A stretch of DNA of 64,000 nucleotides from Bradyrhizobium mercantei (GTDB lineage Bacteria; Pseudomonadota; Alphaproteobacteria; Rhizobiales; Xanthobacteraceae): the NCBI RefSeq assembly GCF_001982635.1, contig NZ_MKFI01000002.1, forward strand, positions 557,964-621,963, in the 5' to 3' direction. The position numbers were made by a program, and so were the translations under genes. Position 1 is the stretch's first letter. Every line of letters begins with the position of its first letter. Below are positions 1 to 10,705 of this stretch, in pieces. The notes beneath the pieces are model-generated. The model was not told where the DNA came from. It saw only the letters and a list, made by a program, of their open reading frames with translations, and made no database searches.

Positions 1-2037
1 CGCGAGCTCGTTCGGGTCGGCATCCTGCAGGATGAACTGGTACTGCGTCCGGCTCACCGTGCCTTCGATGGTGAGGTCCTGCACCGGCTGCATATAGAGC
101 GTGATGCCGGTCAGCGCGGCGGTACTCGCCTTGATCCGATCCATGATCGCCAGGACGCCGGCCTTGCGCTGCGCATGCGGCTTCAGGTTGATCAGGATAC
201 GGCCGCTGTTGAGCGTGGTGTTGGTGCCGTCGACGCCGATGAACGACGACAGGCTCTCGACGTCGGGGTCCTTCAGGATCGCGCTGGCGAGCCGCTGCTG
301 CCGCTCGGCCATCGCCGCGTAGGACACCGATTGCGGCGCCTCCGAGATCGCCTGGATCACGCCGGTGTCCTGCACCGGAAAGAAGCCCTTGGGGATCACG
401 ACATAGAGCAGCGCCGTGAGACCAAAGGTAGCGAGCGCGATCAGCAGAACGAACGTCTGGCGATCCAGCACCCAGTTGAGCATCCGGCCATAGATCGCGA
501 TGACATAGTCGAAGCCTTCCCGGCTCAACCGCTGGAAGGTGTTTTCCCGCGACATCGCCTCCGGCTTCAGCAATTTCGCGCAGGCCATCGGCACCAGCGT
601 CAGCGACACCACGGCTGATATCAGGATCGTGACCGACAGCGTGATCGCGAACTCGCGGAACAGGCGGCCGACGACGTCGCCCATGAACAGCAGCGGGATC
701 AGCACCGCGATCAGCGACACCGTCAGCGAGATGATGGTGAAGCCGATCTGCTCAGAGCCGCGCAACGCCGCCTCGAGGGGGGATTCGCCCTCCTCGATGT
801 AGCGCGAGATGTTCTCGATCACGACGATGGCGTCGTCGACCACGAAGCCGGTCGCGATCGTCAGCGCCATCAGCGACAGATTGTTGAGGCTGAAGCCGAA
901 CAGGTACATCGCGCCGAGCGTGCCGACCAGCGACAGCGGCACCGACAGGCTCGGGATCAGCGTGGCGCGGGTCGAGCGCAGGAACACGAAGATGACAAGC
1001 ACGACCAGCACCACGGCGAGCGACAGCTCGTATTCGACGTCACGGACCGAGGCGCGGATCGTCACGGTGCGGTCGGTCAGGATGTTGAGGTCGATCGCGG
1101 CCGGCAGCGTGGCCTGTAGCTGCGGCAGCAGGTCCTTGATGCCTTGAACGACCGAGATCACGTTGGCGCCGGGCTGGCGCTGGATGTTGAGGATGATCGC
1201 CGGTGTCTCGTTCATCCAGGCGCCGAGCTTGTCGTTCTGTGCGCCGTCGACCACGTTGCCAACGTCGGACAGGCGGACCGGCGAGCCGTTCTTGTAGGCG
1301 ATGATCAGCGAGCGGTAGTCGCTGGCATTGCGGATCTGGTCGTTGGCATTGATGGTGTAGGCCCGCATCGGGCCGTCGAAGTTGCCCTTCGGCGTGTTGA
1401 CGTTGGCATTGCCGAGCGTGGTGCGGAGATCGTCGATGTTCAGCCCGTAGGCCGCGAGCTTGCGGATGTCGGCCTGGATGCGCACCGCGGGCCGCTGGCC
1501 GCCGCTGATGCTGACGAGGCCGACGCCCGGGAGCTGCGAGATCTTCTGCGCCAGCCTGGTGTCGACGAAGTCCTGCACCTGCGTCAGCGGCATGGTCTTC
1601 GAGGTCAGGCCAAGGGTCAGGATCGGCGCGTCGGCCGGATTGACCTTGGCGTAGATCGGCGGCGCCGGCAGGTCCGACGGCAGCAGGTTGCCCGCAGCGT
1701 TGATCGCGGCCTGCACCTCCTGCTCGGCGACGTCGAGCGAGATCGACAGGCCGAATTGCAGCGTGATCACGGACGAGCCGGCCGAGCTCACCGAGCTCAT
1801 CTGGTTCAAATTCGGCATCTGGCCGAACTGCACCTCGAGCGGCGCCGTCACCGACGACGTCATCACGTCGGGGCTCGCGCCCGGATAGAACGTCTGCACC
1901 TGGATGGTCGGATAGTCGACCTCCGGCAGCGCCGCGACGGGCAGGAATCTGAACGCCAGCATGCCCGACAGCATGATGGCGATCATCATCAGGGTCGTCG
2001 CCACCGGCCGCAGGATGAATGGCCGCGACGGGTTCAT
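1..2037 (-). CDS. mdtB: RND efflux permease, MdtB/MdtC type (partial, C-terminus outside window)
   Basis: Inner-membrane proton-driven drug exporter of the RND superfamily. Reading leftward from ATG at 2037 the frame is open to base 1, giving the first 679 residues of a protein that is normally about 1,040 aa. The N-terminus carries the family's first membrane segment ([16 protein letters not shown]) followed by [11 protein letters not shown] and [25 protein letters not shown] stretch and the [10 protein letters not shown] segment further on are closest to MdtB/MdtC rather than AcrB. The start overlaps the stop of the adaptor gene by 4 nt (ATGA), so the two are translationally coupled. Enterobacterial Mdt systems use two permeases, MdtB and MdtC; whether a second one follows cannot be seen here. 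The substrate is unknown. Confidence 0.93.
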   Translation of the reverse strand, partial: MNPSRPFILRPVATTLMMIAIMLSGMLAFRFLPVAALPEVDYPTIQVQTFYPGASPDVMTSSVTAPLEVQFGQMPNLNQMSSVSSAGSSVITLQFGLSISLDVAEQEVQAAINAAGNLLPSDLPAPPIYAKVNPADAPILTLGLTSKTMPLTQVQDFVDTRLAQKISQLPGVGLVSISGGQRPAVRIQADIRKLAAYGLNIDDLRTTLGNANVNTPKGNFDGPMRAYTINANDQIRNASDYRSLIIAYKNGSPVRLSDVGNVVDGAQNDKLGAWMNETPAIILNIQRQPGANVISVVQGIKDLLPQLQATLPAAIDLNILTDRTVTIRASVRDVEYELSLAVVLVVLVIFVFLRSTRATLIPSLSVPLSLVGTLGAMYLFGFSLNNLSLMALTIATGFVVDDAIVVIENISRYIEEGESPLEAALRGSEQIGFTIISLTVSLIAVLIPLLFMGDVVGRLFREFAITLSVTILISAVVSLTLVPMACAKLLKPEAMSRENTFQRLSREGFDYVIAIYGRMLNWVLDRQTFVLLIALATFGLTALLYVVIPKGFFPVQDTGVIQAISEAPQSVSYAAMAERQQRLASAILKDPDVESLSSFIGVDGTNTTLNSGRILINLKPHAQRKAGVLAIMDRIKASTAALTGITLYMQPVQDLTIEGTVSRTQYQFILQDADPNELA

Positions 2038-3365
2038 TTCTTCTGCCCGTCCTCGGACCGCTTGTGGTGGCCGCCTCCGGGATCAGCGCCGTCCTTGCTA
2101 TCTCCCTTGCCGTCACCCTTCGCAGCCCCATTGGCCGCGCCCTTGGCGTCACCCTTGGCCGCACCGGCCGGGTTCGCGGCGTCGGCGGCGGAACGTACGA
2201 CCACCTTCGCGCCCTCGCGCAGCTTGTCGGCACCGTCGATCACGATGCGATCGCCTTGGGTCAGTCCCGACAGCACCTCAACGCGGTCGCCGTCGGTGAC
2301 GCCGAGCTTGACCGGCCGTACCGAGACCGTGCTGTCGGCATTGACGAGATAGACGAAGGTGCCGGGCACGCCGCGCTGGATGCCGGCGGTCGACATCGTC
2401 GTGGCATCCTTGTGGGTGTCGAGCAGCAGGCGGATGTTGACGAACTGGTTCGGATACAGCGTCCGCTTGTCGTTCTCGAACTGGGCGCGCAGCTTGATCG
2501 TGCCGGTGGTCGCATCGATCTGGCTGTCGAAGGTCTGCAGCGTTCCCTCGGCGAGCTTGTTGGCGCCGCTGCGGTCATAGGCCGCGGTGGGCAGCACCGC
2601 GCCCTCCCTCAACCGCTTCGCCACCGCCTGCAGATTGTCTTCCGGTAGCGTGAACAGCACGCTGATCGGCTCGAGCTGCGTGATCACGACGAGGCCGTTG
2701 GTGTCGCCCGGCGTCACGTAATTGCCGAGGTCGACCTGGCGCAAGCCGACGCGTCCGTTGATCGGCGACACGATGTGGCAGTACGCCAAATTCACTTCGG
2801 CCGACTTCACCGAGGCGCGGTCGGCTTCGACCGTGCCCTGATACTGCGCGACCAGCGCGACCTGGGTATCGAGCGTCTGATGCGGCACGGCGTTCTGCGC
2901 CGCGAGGCCCTGGTAACGGGTGAGATCGACCTGGGCGCCCTTCAGCTGCGCTTCGTCGCGGGCGAGCTGTCCCTTGGCTTGCGCCAGCGTCGCCTCATAC
3001 GGCCGCGAGTCGATCTCGGCGATCAGGTCGCCCTTCTTGACCTCATCGCCCTCCTTGAAATCGATCTTCATCAGGTAGCCGCTGATCTGGCTCCTGATCG
3101 TCACGGTCGCGAGCGACGTCACGGTGCCGAGCGCGTTGAGGCTGACGCCGATATCGCCCTTGCCGATGGTCTCCGGTACGATCGACATCGGCCCGGCGTT
3201 GCGCCCGCCGCCGGCCTGCGGCGGTGCGGCCTGCTGTCGCGTCCACCAGACGATGCCGGCAAGCACCGCCAGCACGAGAAATCCCGTCAGAATGCCCGGC
3301 CAACGCGACGCTCGCCTGACGGGTCCAGGTGCGACGATCAACGGGTCTTTGATATGCTGGTCCAT
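2034..3365 (-). CDS. mdtA: RND efflux periplasmic adaptor (membrane fusion protein), MdtA type
   Basis: Periplasmic adaptor linking the RND permease to an outer-membrane channel. The protein has a short cytoplasmic N-terminus, one membrane anchor (about residues 21-40), then the HlyD-type barrel-sandwich sequence ([32 protein letters not shown]), a helical hairpin ([19 protein letters not shown]), the second lipoyl half ([18 protein letters not shown]) and beta-barrel domains. The last 40 residues are a low-complexity Lys/Gly/Ala/Asp tail. The frame opens at a GTG at 3386; I prefer the ATG at 3365, which gives 443 aa. It is the first gene of a leftward operon and overlaps the permease start by 4 nt. 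No regulator is adjacent. Confidence 0.92.
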   Translation of the reverse strand: MDQHIKDPLIVAPGPVRRASRWPGILTGFLVLAVLAGIVWWTRQQAAPPQAGGGRNAGPMSIVPETIGKGDIGVSLNALGTVTSLATVTIRSQISGYLMKIDFKEGDEVKKGDLIAEIDSRPYEATLAQAKGQLARDEAQLKGAQVDLTRYQGLAAQNAVPHQTLDTQVALVAQYQGTVEADRASVKSAEVNLAYCHIVSPINGRVGLRQVDLGNYVTPGDTNGLVVITQLEPISVLFTLPEDNLQAVAKRLREGAVLPTAAYDRSGANKLAEGTLQTFDSQIDATTGTIKLRAQFENDKRTLYPNQFVNIRLLLDTHKDATTMSTAGIQRGVPGTFVYLVNADSTVSVRPVKLGVTDGDRVEVLSGLTQGDRIVIDGADKLREGAKVVVRSAADAANPAGAAKGDAKGAANGAAKGDGKGDSKDGADPGGGHHKRSEDGQKK

Positions 3366-3544
3366 CACTTGCCCACGAAGAAACACGAACGAGCTCGCGC
3401 GGCTCTATGTGTCCCCTGAAATCCGCGCGCGCCACATTCGAGGAAGCATTTTGAACGCTTCCGTCCGACAAAGCGCGTTAAGAATCGGAAAGGATGGCCC
3501 CTCCTTCCCGGTCGAGCGCTGTTTCACGCTGGATTGTGGCTATT

Positions 3545-4990
3545 TTACCCGACCGTCTGTAACCAGGGCAACACGATCAGCAACAATCCGGCAAAGTAGA
3601 TCAGGCCGAAGATCAGCCCGAACTTCCAGAAGTCGCCTTTGCCGATATAGCCGCTGCCGTAATACATCGGCGCCGGTCCGGTGGCATAGGGCGAGATCAC
3701 GCCCATCAACCCCAGCGAATAGACACACAACAGCATCAGGGTCTGCACCGACAGGCCGGGAATGCTGGAGCCGACGGCGAGCACCACCGGCAGCACGGCT
3801 GCGGTATGCGAGGTGATGCTCGAGAAGAAATAGTGGATCCAGAAAAAGAAGGTGACGAGCAGGATCATGCCGACCAGCGGCGAGGTCCCGGCGAGCGGCT
3901 TGGCATAGCCCTCGGCCACCCATTTGATGAAACCGATCTCGTTGAGGCCCGACGACAGCGTGAGCAGCGAGGTGAAATAGAAAAATACCTCCCAGGCACT
4001 CTTCTCCGCGACGATGTCCTCGAACGCGATCACGCCGGTCAGCAGCATCAGCGAGATCACGACGAACACCACCGTGGTCGCGTTGATGAAGTTCGAGCCG
4101 AGCAGCGGCACGCTGATATTGGGATTGGAGCCGCAGATCCACAGGAACATCGCGAGCAGCACCAGCACCGCCATGATCCATTCGTGCCGCGACGGCGGCC
4201 CCATCTTGGCGAGCTCGCCCTCGCTCCAGGTGACGATCTCCGGGCTCTCCTTGATCTCCGGTCGGCACACGACGTAGCTCAGCAACGGCACCACGATCAG
4301 CAGCAGGATCCCGAGCGGCGCGAAGCCGATGAACCATTGCGACCAGCCGACCTCGATATTGACGAGCTTCTTCGCGATCGACAGCGCGGCGGCATTCGGC
4401 GCCAACGCGGTCAGAAACAGCGAAGAGGTGACGGCGGTGGTCGCGAACGCCGTCCACATCACGAAGGTGCCGATCTTGCCCGCGGTCGGCCCCGGCTCGG
4501 AGCCATAGATGCGCGGGATGTTGCTGACGATCGGATAGATGGTGCCGCCGGAGCGCGCGGTGTTGGACGGCGTGGCCGGCGCCAGCACGAGATCGGAGAA
4601 TGCCACCGCATAGCCGAGCCCGATGGTGCGGCGGCCGAGGCCGCGCACCAGCAGGAGCGCGAGCCTTCGGCCGAGCCCGCTCTTGCGGTAGCCGATCGAG
4701 AACACGAAAGCGCCGACGATCAGCCACACCGTGCTCTCGGAAAAGCCGCCGAGCATCCAGCGCAGCGACTTGTTCGGATCCGGCTCGACATAGCCGCCGA
4801 CGCCGGCGACCGTCAGCCCGATCAGGCCGACCGCACCGACCGGCATCGATTCGAGGATCAGCCCGGTAATCACGGCGGCGAACACCGCAAAATAATGCCA
4901 CTGATTGGCATTCAGCCCCGATGGCACCGGGACCAGATAGATCACCAGCCAGACCAGCAACGGCGCAAATGCCCGCCATGACCATTTCAT
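3545..4990 (-). CDS. DASS-family anion (dicarboxylate/tricarboxylate) transporter
   Basis: Inner-membrane carrier of the divalent anion:sodium symporter family, the group of CitT, TtdT and plastid 2-oxoglutarate/malate translocators. The 481 residues form about 12 hydrophobic segments. The signature SNT-containing loop appears as [18 protein letters not shown] (near residues 138-155), and a second re-entrant-type region lies near [14 protein letters not shown]. The ATG at 4990 is preceded by a GGGGGAC ribosome-binding site six bases upstream. It is transcribed leftward, 158 bp upstream of the mdtA frame and possibly independent of it. It resembles the antiporter subgroup (citrate/succinate, tartrate/succinate), but the substrate cannot be read from the sequence. 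Confidence 0.85.
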   Translation of the reverse strand: MKWSWRAFAPLLVWLVIYLVPVPSGLNANQWHYFAVFAAVITGLILESMPVGAVGLIGLTVAGVGGYVEPDPNKSLRWMLGGFSESTVWLIVGAFVFSIGYRKSGLGRRLALLLVRGLGRRTIGLGYAVAFSDLVLAPATPSNTARSGGTIYPIVSNIPRIYGSEPGPTAGKIGTFVMWTAFATTAVTSSLFLTALAPNAAALSIAKKLVNIEVGWSQWFIGFAPLGILLLIVVPLLSYVVCRPEIKESPEIVTWSEGELAKMGPPSRHEWIMAVLVLLAMFLWICGSNPNISVPLLGSNFINATTVVFVVISLMLLTGVIAFEDIVAEKSAWEVFFYFTSLLTLSSGLNEIGFIKWVAEGYAKPLAGTSPLVGMILLVTFFFWIHYFFSSITSHTAAVLPVVLAVGSSIPGLSVQTLMLLCVYSLGLMGVISPYATGPAPMYYGSGYIGKGDFWKFGLIFGLIYFAGLLLIVLPWLQTVG

Positions 4991-5215
4991 GCAGCGTCCC
5001 CCTCACCTGTGTTGATTGTCGGGCGCGCGAGCCGCCATGTCCCGGGCGGCGGCGCCATCTTTTTTGGCAATGTAGCAACGGCCACACAGTCCGTCTCGGA
5101 AAACTGCGGCCGAACGGCGCGGCTTCTGGAGGAACCGGTGCGTTTCGTCAACACCGTGCTAGTGCCGAGACAGCCCCCATCGCAAGGTCGGCCGCGCTTT
5201 GCTATTCTCGCGACC

Positions 5216-5896
5216 ATGACGTCACGCGACTCCGCCTCTTCCGAGATCACGCCCGAGGTCCTGCTGCGCGCCTATGCCTGCGGCATCTTCCCGATGGCCG
5301 AGAGTGCCGACGATCCGACGTTGTTCTGGGTCGAGCCGGAATTGCGCGGCGTGATTCCGTTCGACGGCTTCCGCATCGCCTCCCGCCTGGCGCGCACCGT
5401 GCGCTCGGATGTGTTCACGGTCACCGTCGATACCGCGTTCAAGGCTGTGATCGCCGGTTGCGCGGCGCCGCAGCCCGGCCGCGACGACACCTGGATCAAC
5501 AAGCGGATCCGCGATCTCTATCTCGGGCTGTACACGTCGGGCCATTGCCACAGCGTCGAGGTCTGGCAGGACGACAATCTGGTCGGCGGCCTCTATGGCG
5601 TCAGCCTCGGCCGCGCCTTCTTCGGCGAAAGCATGTTCCACACCACGCGCGACGCATCGAAGGTCGCGCTGGTGCATCTGGTGGCGCGGCTGATCGCAGG
5701 CGGGTTCGAGCTGCTCGACACGCAATATGTCACCGAGCATCTGAAGACGTTCGGCGCGGTGGAGATTTCGCGCCGCCGCTATCGCGCGCTGCTCGACAAG
5801 GCGATATCGGGCGTGCCGGCGGATTTCCGCAAGCTCGACGCCACGCAGCCGGTCAAGGGCGCCGACGCGCTCGCAATCATCGCCGCGCGCAATTGA
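5216..5896 (+). CDS. aat: Leucyl/phenylalanyl-tRNA--protein transferase
   Basis: Cytosolic enzyme of the bacterial N-end rule: it moves Leu or Phe from aminoacyl-tRNA onto proteins with N-terminal Arg or Lys, marking them for ClpS/ClpAP. The 226-aa length is typical. Family motifs are visible: [12 protein letters not shown] near the N-terminus, the [12 protein letters not shown] segment, [28 protein letters not shown] and FFGESMFH, then [10 protein letters not shown] and [16 protein letters not shown]. The open frame extends upstream to 5009, but homology begins just after the ATG at 5216, so the longer start is rejected. It converges on the DUF2155 gene, a neighbour it usually has in this bacterial order. 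Confidence 0.95.
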   Translation: MTSRDSASSEITPEVLLRAYACGIFPMAESADDPTLFWVEPELRGVIPFDGFRIASRLARTVRSDVFTVTVDTAFKAVIAGCAAPQPGRDDTWINKRIRDLYLGLYTSGHCHSVEVWQDDNLVGGLYGVSLGRAFFGESMFHTTRDASKVALVHLVARLIAGGFELLDTQYVTEHLKTFGAVEISRRRYRALLDKAISGVPADFRKLDATQPVKGADALAIIAARN

Positions 5897-5943
5897 AACA
5901 GCCCGGACCGCGCTGTCGCTCGATCCGGGCTACGAAACCTCAA

Positions 5944-6951
5944 TCAGTTTCCGAACAATCCGCCGAACAACCCGCCCGGCCGCTGCTGTTGCGGCGGCGG
6001 AGGTGGCGGCTGCTGCTGATATTGCGGCAGCGGCTGCGGCGGCGGACGCGGCGCGGCCTGCTTCGGGGCTGCGCGCTTCTGGGCCGGCGGCGGAGGCGGC
6101 GTCGGCGCCTTCGGCGGATCGGGCGCGGCGGTCACGATGGTCTGGTCCGGCCCTTTGCAGTCGGTCAACCAGATGTCGTAGATCGGATGCTCGACGCCGT
6201 GCAGGCCGGGGCTCGCTGCGAACATCCAGCCCGAGAAGATCCGCTTCACCTCGCCCTGCAAGGTGATCTCGTCGACCTCGACGAAGGCATCGGTGTTGGC
6301 GGCTTCCGTCGACGGCCGGGTGTAGCAGGCGTCGGTCTTCACGCGCAGCGCGCCGAACTGCACGGTCTCGCCGATATCCTCGTCGAAATTGATGATGCGC
6401 CCGGTGATCTTGTCGAGACCGGAGAAGCTCGCCTTCTTGTTGGTGATCTTGGTCGACGGCGGCTCCTGCACGACCTCGTCGCCCGGCTGCAACGCGGCAG
6501 GTGTCTGCGGCGGAGTGCCCGGCGCGGCTTGGGGCGCGGCGCCCTTGGGACGCTGCCCCGGCGGCAACGGATTGGCACCCGGCGGCGTGTTGGCAACGGC
6601 GGGACCGCCGGGCTGCGGCGGTTGCACGGCTGCGGGCTGGCCCTGCGGCGCCACTGTGGTACCGGGCGGCGGCGCCAGAGGCTGCGACTGCACGTTACCG
6701 GGCGGCGGCACGGCCTGGCCCGGCGGCAGCGCCCGCGGCTGCGTCGGCAGCAGGCGGCCACGCGGCAATTCCGGCACTTCCTCGTCGTCGTCGCTGGGCG
6801 GCGCCACCTGACCACGCGGAATCGAGCCGGGCGGACGCGGCGCGGGATCGGAGAAAATCGTTCCGATCTGCGCGCGCGCCGGCGGCGCAAGCGAGATGGT
6901 TGAGGCGGCAACCAGGGCCGCAAAGCCAGTCAGGGCAACGGTTCGAAGCAT
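5944..6951 (-). CDS. DUF2155 domain protein with proline-rich N-terminal half
   Basis: Exported protein of unknown function, 335 aa. It has a signal peptide (residues 1-27, ending PARA before QIG), a disordered region rich in Pro, Gly and Gln (about 30-160), the conserved DUF2155 domain (about 165-265) and a Pro/Gln tail. The domain is recognisable from ITGRIINFDEDIGETVQFG, ALRVKTDACYTRP, and the end KRIFSGWMFAASPGLHGVEHPIYDIWL. DUF2155 proteins are widespread in alphaproteobacteria and often sit near aat or accC; a cell-envelope role is suspected but unproven. The tail (residues 277-335) is almost entirely Pro, Gln and Ala before a GGLFGGLFGN end. Confidence 0.9.
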   Translation of the reverse strand: MLRTVALTGFAALVAASTISLAPPARAQIGTIFSDPAPRPPGSIPRGQVAPPSDDDEEVPELPRGRLLPTQPRALPPGQAVPPPGNVQSQPLAPPPGTTVAPQGQPAAVQPPQPGGPAVANTPPGANPLPPGQRPKGAAPQAAPGTPPQTPAALQPGDEVVQEPPSTKITNKKASFSGLDKITGRIINFDEDIGETVQFGALRVKTDACYTRPSTEAANTDAFVEVDEITLQGEVKRIFSGWMFAASPGLHGVEHPIYDIWLTDCKGPDQTIVTAAPDPPKAPTPPPPPAQKRAAPKQAAPRPPPQPLPQYQQQPPPPPPQQQRPGGLFGGLFGN

Positions 6952-7218
6952 CTCGCGCGGCTTTAAAGGGCGAATCGGGCTCGCGACAGTCTACCTTGAT
7001 ATCGGCCGCTCGCAGGCCACCGGTTAACACGCCGAATACGGCGGGGAAAGGGCACCCGGCCACCTCTCCCCGGCCCGCTGCTCACGCACTGGCCACCCTC
7101 TGGCCACCACTGGTCACCCTTGGGAACACGTGTGATAGTCCTCACGCTGAAGGCACGCGGCACCGCGTGAAAACCAGGAAAATCCGGATCGAACCGGACC
7201 AGCCAGAGGAAACCCACC

Positions 7219-7998
7219 ATGCCAGATCGCATCAGGCTCGACGGCCGGGTCGCCGTCGTCACCGGGGCTGCCGGCGTCATCGGAACCGCGACGCTCCAAC
7301 TGCTCGCCGAACGGGGTGCGCGGATTGTCGCAGTCGACCGCAAGGGCGCCGACCTCAAAGCCGCCATCAAGGACCTCCCCGCCTCGGCCGAGCCGCTCGC
7401 GATCGAAGCCGACGTCACCGACGAGGACGAGGTCAAGGACTATGTCCGCGCCGCCGTCGACCGCTTCGGCAGCATCGACGCCTTCTACAACAATGCCGGC
7501 ATCGAGGGCGACATCAAGCCGATCCCGGAATACTCGCTGGAGAGCTTCCGCCGGGTGCTCGACGTCAATGTGGTCGGCGTCTTCCTCGGCATGAAGCACG
7601 TGCTGCCTGTGATGCTGAAGCAGAACAAGGGCAGCATCATCAACACCGCCTCGATCGCGGGCCTGGTGGGATCGCCGATGATCGCGGTCTACAGCGCCAG
7701 CAAGCACGCGGTGATCGGCCTGACCAAGAGCGCGGCCTGGGAATGCACCGGTACCGGCGTGCGGGTCAATTGCGTCTGCCCCGGCATGATCGAGAGCCGG
7801 ATGCTGAGCACCATCCTGCAGGGCCGCGCCAGTGGCAACGCGCCGCCGCCGGTCGAGAAGATCGTCGACCGCATCCCGGCGCGCCGGCTCGGGCTCGCCA
7901 GCGAGGTCGCCTCCATCGTCGCGTTCCTGGCCTCCGACGAGGCGAGCTACGTCTCCGGCTCCGCCTACACCGTCGACGGCGGCCGCACCGCCGCCTGA
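7219..7998 (+). CDS. Short-chain dehydrogenase/reductase
   Basis: NAD(P)-dependent oxidoreductase of the classical SDR family, 259 aa. The cofactor motif is TGAAGVIG (residues 15-22), an acidic DRK after beta-2 favours NAD, and NNAG follows at about 92-95. The active site shows a Ser (NTASIAG) and YSASK with the catalytic Tyr and Lys near 156-160. The end matches the FLASDEASYVSGSAYTVDGG signature of the family. The ATG at 7219 follows an AGAGGAAAC site. It lies 36 bp upstream of an HSL-type hydrolase in the same direction, so the two probably form an operon acting on one substrate class; a ketone or alcohol plus ester pathway is inference. The true substrate is unknown. Confidence 0.92.
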   Translation: MPDRIRLDGRVAVVTGAAGVIGTATLQLLAERGARIVAVDRKGADLKAAIKDLPASAEPLAIEADVTDEDEVKDYVRAAVDRFGSIDAFYNNAGIEGDIKPIPEYSLESFRRVLDVNVVGVFLGMKHVLPVMLKQNKGSIINTASIAGLVGSPMIAVYSASKHAVIGLTKSAAWECTGTGVRVNCVCPGMIESRMLSTILQGRASGNAPPPVEKIVDRIPARRLGLASEVASIVAFLASDEASYVSGSAYTVDGGRTAA

Positions 7999-8034
7999 CA
8001 ATTCAGTTCAGCATCACAAGAAGGTTTTTTCTCC

Positions 8035-8976
8035 ATGCCCGTCGTTCTCGATCCCGATGCCGCCGCCGTCTACAAGGCCTTCCAGGAGGCCGGCCGCCCC
8101 GCCTATGAGACGCTGACCGCACCGGAAGCCCGCGACTATTATCGCGCCGCCCGCATCGTCTCCAATCCCGAGCCGCCGGCGCTTGAATCGAGCAAAGAGT
8201 TCGCGATCCCGGCGCCACATGGCAGCATCCCCGCACGCATCTACACGCCGAAGACGGTGCGCAAGACGAACGGACTGGCGCCCTGCCTGGTGTTCTTCCA
8301 CGGCGGCGGCTGGGTGATCGGCGATCTCGATACCCATGAGGTGGTCTGCCAGAAGATGGCCCATGAGGGCGAGCTGATCGTGATCTCGGTCGATTATCGG
8401 CTCGCGCCCGAGCATCGCTTCCCCGCCGCAGTGGACGACGCCGTCACCGCGACGCGATGGGTCGCCGCCAATGCGAAAGATCTCGGCATCGACGCCGCGC
8501 GCCTGATCGTCGGCGGCGACAGCGCCGGCGGCAACCTGGCGGCCGTGGTTGCGCTGACCGCGCGCGACGGCGGACCGAAGCTCGCCGCCCAGCTCCTGGT
8601 CTATCCCGGCACCGATTTCTCGCGGAAGCATCCCTCGCACCGCGAGCCCGAGACCAGCATCCTGCTGACGCATTCGGTGATCGGCTGGTTCGCCAACCAT
8701 TATCTCGGCGACGCCGACAGCACCGACTGGCGCGCATCGCCCGCGCGCGCCAAGAGCTTTGCCGGATTGCCGCCGGCCTATGTGCTCACCGCCGGCGCCG
8801 ATCCCTTGCGCGATGAAGGCGACGAGTATGCGAAATTCCTCAAGGACGCGGGCGTACCCGTGACCTACCGGCATTTCCCCGGCCAGTTCCACGGCTTCTT
8901 CACCATGGGCAAGCTGCTCAATCAGGCCAATGTCGCGGTGACCGAGATCAGCACGTGGTTGAAGGGACTTGGCTGA
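8035..8976 (+). CDS. Alpha/beta hydrolase, hormone-sensitive-lipase (HSL) family esterase
   Basis: Carboxylesterase-type hydrolase of 313 aa. It carries the HSL oxyanion-hole motif HGGGW (about residue 85) and the nucleophile elbow GDSAGGN (about 161-167). The conserved DYRLAPEHRFPA sits between them. The acid is probably the Asp in TAGADPLRDEG, and the base the His in FPGQFHGF. No signal peptide is visible, so it should be cytosolic. It follows the SDR gene by 36 bp on the same strand. Members act on short-chain esters, lactones or acylated xenobiotics; nothing here narrows the substrate. Confidence 0.92.
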   Translation: MPVVLDPDAAAVYKAFQEAGRPAYETLTAPEARDYYRAARIVSNPEPPALESSKEFAIPAPHGSIPARIYTPKTVRKTNGLAPCLVFFHGGGWVIGDLDTHEVVCQKMAHEGELIVISVDYRLAPEHRFPAAVDDAVTATRWVAANAKDLGIDAARLIVGGDSAGGNLAAVVALTARDGGPKLAAQLLVYPGTDFSRKHPSHREPETSILLTHSVIGWFANHYLGDADSTDWRASPARAKSFAGLPPAYVLTAGADPLRDEGDEYAKFLKDAGVPVTYRHFPGQFHGFFTMGKLLNQANVAVTEISTWLKGLG

Positions 8977-9146
8977 AGTCGCTGGGCTGACCGACCGGAT
9001 CGGGGCGACGCGCCCGGCGTCGTCCCCGATCGAGACTCGCGCGCGCATGAGGTGCGCGGCTTGCGGCGTTAGCGCGCCTTGAAGTTCCCCGCGCCGCGCG
9101 ATAGTGCGGCCACGCGTACTTCACGTCGAGCACTCCAGCCAGCGAG

Positions 9147-10376
9147 ATGATCTTGCTCACGCCTATCCTCGTCTACGGTATCCCGCTCGATTTCATCCTG
9201 TTCGCGCTGACCCTGCTCGGCGTCGCGATCTTCCACCACCATACGCTGGCCGTGGCGTTGACCGGCCTGGCCGCGATCGTTGCCTACAAGCTGATCTTTG
9301 CAGGCTTTGCGAAATTCGGCGCGGGCATGCCCGGCCTCGTGCACCACATGGAGCATGAATGGGTCACGCTCGCGAACCTGTTCCTGCTGTTGATGGGCTT
9401 TGCATTGCTGTCGCGGCATTTCGAGGAGAGCCGCATCCCCGACGAGATGCCGGCACTGCTGCCCGATGACTGGAAAGGCGGACTGCTCCTGCTGGTGATC
9501 GTGTTCGTGCTGTCGGGCTTCCTCGACAACATCGCAGCCGCGCTGATCGGCGGCACCGTCGCACGTTATGTGTTTCGCGGCCGCGTCCATATCGGCTATC
9601 TCGCCGCCATCGTCGCCGCGTCGAACGCCGGCGGCGCCGGCAGCGTCGTCGGAGACACCACGACGACCATGATGTGGATCGACGGCGTCAGCCCGCTCAC
9701 CGTCCTCGATGCCTATGTCGCCGCCATCGTGGCGATGCTGGTGTTTGCGGTGCCCGCCTCGCTGCAGCAGCACCGCTTCTCTCCGATCGTGAAGAACGCG
9801 CCGTCCGGCCTCAAGATCGACTGGACACGGGTTGCGATCGTCGCGGTGATCCTGCTCGCCGCGCTGACCGCCAATGTCACCGCCAATCTGAAATTCCCCG
9901 CCCTGCTCGACGCGCTGCCGGTGCTCGGCCTCGCGGTGTGGGCTGCGATCCTGGTCACCGCGCTGCTGCGGCGGCCGGACTGGTCGGTGATGCCCGAGAC
10001 GCTCAAGGGCACCGTGTTCCTGCTCGCGCTGGTGACGGCGGCCTCGCTGATGCCGGTGGAGAAGCTGCCCGCCGCGTCTTGGCAGACCGCGCTCGGGCTC
10101 GGCTTCGTCTCGTCGGTGTTCGACAACATTCCGCTCACCGCGCTGGCGCTGAAGCAAGGCGGCTACGACTGGGGCTTTCTCGCCTACGCGGTCGGATTTG
10201 GCGGATCGATGGTCTGGTTCGGTTCGTCCGCGGGGGTTGCGGTGTCCAACATGTATCCGGAAGCCAAGTCGGTGGTCCGCTGGATCACCCAGGGCTGGCC
10301 GATCATGGTGGCCTACGTCGTCGGCTTCTTCGTGATGCTCGCCCTGCTCGGCTGGCATCCCGACGCGCCGCATTGA
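9147..10376 (+). CDS. Citrate/ArsB/NhaD-superfamily ion transporter
   Basis: Inner-membrane secondary carrier of the ion transporter superfamily, 409 aa with about 11 hydrophobic segments. Two inverted-topology half-sites are visible, each ending in an Asp-Asn-Ile/Ala element: SGFLDNIAAALIGG in the first half and SSVFDNIPLTALAL in the second. Between them AASNAGGAGSVVGDTTTTMMW corresponds to the substrate/ion re-entrant loop. Related proteins in this group are annotated as citrate transporters or NhaD-type sodium/proton antiporters. The mix of features does not allow a choice. It appears monocistronic, followed by a hairpin at 10381. Confidence 0.8.
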   Translation: MILLTPILVYGIPLDFILFALTLLGVAIFHHHTLAVALTGLAAIVAYKLIFAGFAKFGAGMPGLVHHMEHEWVTLANLFLLLMGFALLSRHFEESRIPDEMPALLPDDWKGGLLLLVIVFVLSGFLDNIAAALIGGTVARYVFRGRVHIGYLAAIVAASNAGGAGSVVGDTTTTMMWIDGVSPLTVLDAYVAAIVAMLVFAVPASLQQHRFSPIVKNAPSGLKIDWTRVAIVAVILLAALTANVTANLKFPALLDALPVLGLAVWAAILVTALLRRPDWSVMPETLKGTVFLLALVTAASLMPVEKLPAASWQTALGLGFVSSVFDNIPLTALALKQGGYDWGFLAYAVGFGGSMVWFGSSAGVAVSNMYPEAKSVVRWITQGWPIMVAYVVGFFVMLALLGWHPDAPH

Positions 10377-10380
10377 AGTC

Positions 10381-10405
10381 TCCGCGCCACCCGGTTGGGC
10401 GCGGA
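10381..10405 (+). terminator. Perfect hairpin downstream of the ion transporter
   Basis: TCCGCGCC (10381-10388) and GGCGCGGA (10398-10405) form an 8-bp perfect stem with a 9-nt loop five bases after the stop codon. There is no T-run, so termination is plausible rather than proven. The remaining 300 bp up to the next start hold no gene I can support; a TTGACA at 10657 may be part of the next gene's promoter, but no good -10 is seen at the usual spacing. Confidence 0.5.
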
Positions 10406-10705
10406 ATCCGCTGAACTCAATACTCCGCGACGACCGGGCCGCCCCATGTTTCCGGCGCATCTGCCGGGTTGCGTTGCCGAAATACAGCAACCTGCAAGCT
10501 CGCCTGCCCGGCGGCGCTCGACAACATTCCCCCGGCCGCGCCGGCACGTTGCCCGGCGGGCACCTCACCTACCTCATTGATACAAATGCAGAATTTTCCG
10601 CGATGCGACGCACGATCGCACCTATTTCAAAACTGTGGAAAAGCGAGACAAATCCGTTGACATTGCTAAACTCTATTTTGCCGTAACAACTTATGGAGCG
10701 TTCGC

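Noticed and set aside
3540..5087. Long minus-strand frame of 515 codons over the DASS transporter
   Set aside because: It is Arg/Ala-rich, lacks membrane segments and is a frame shadow of the transporter in 3545-4990.
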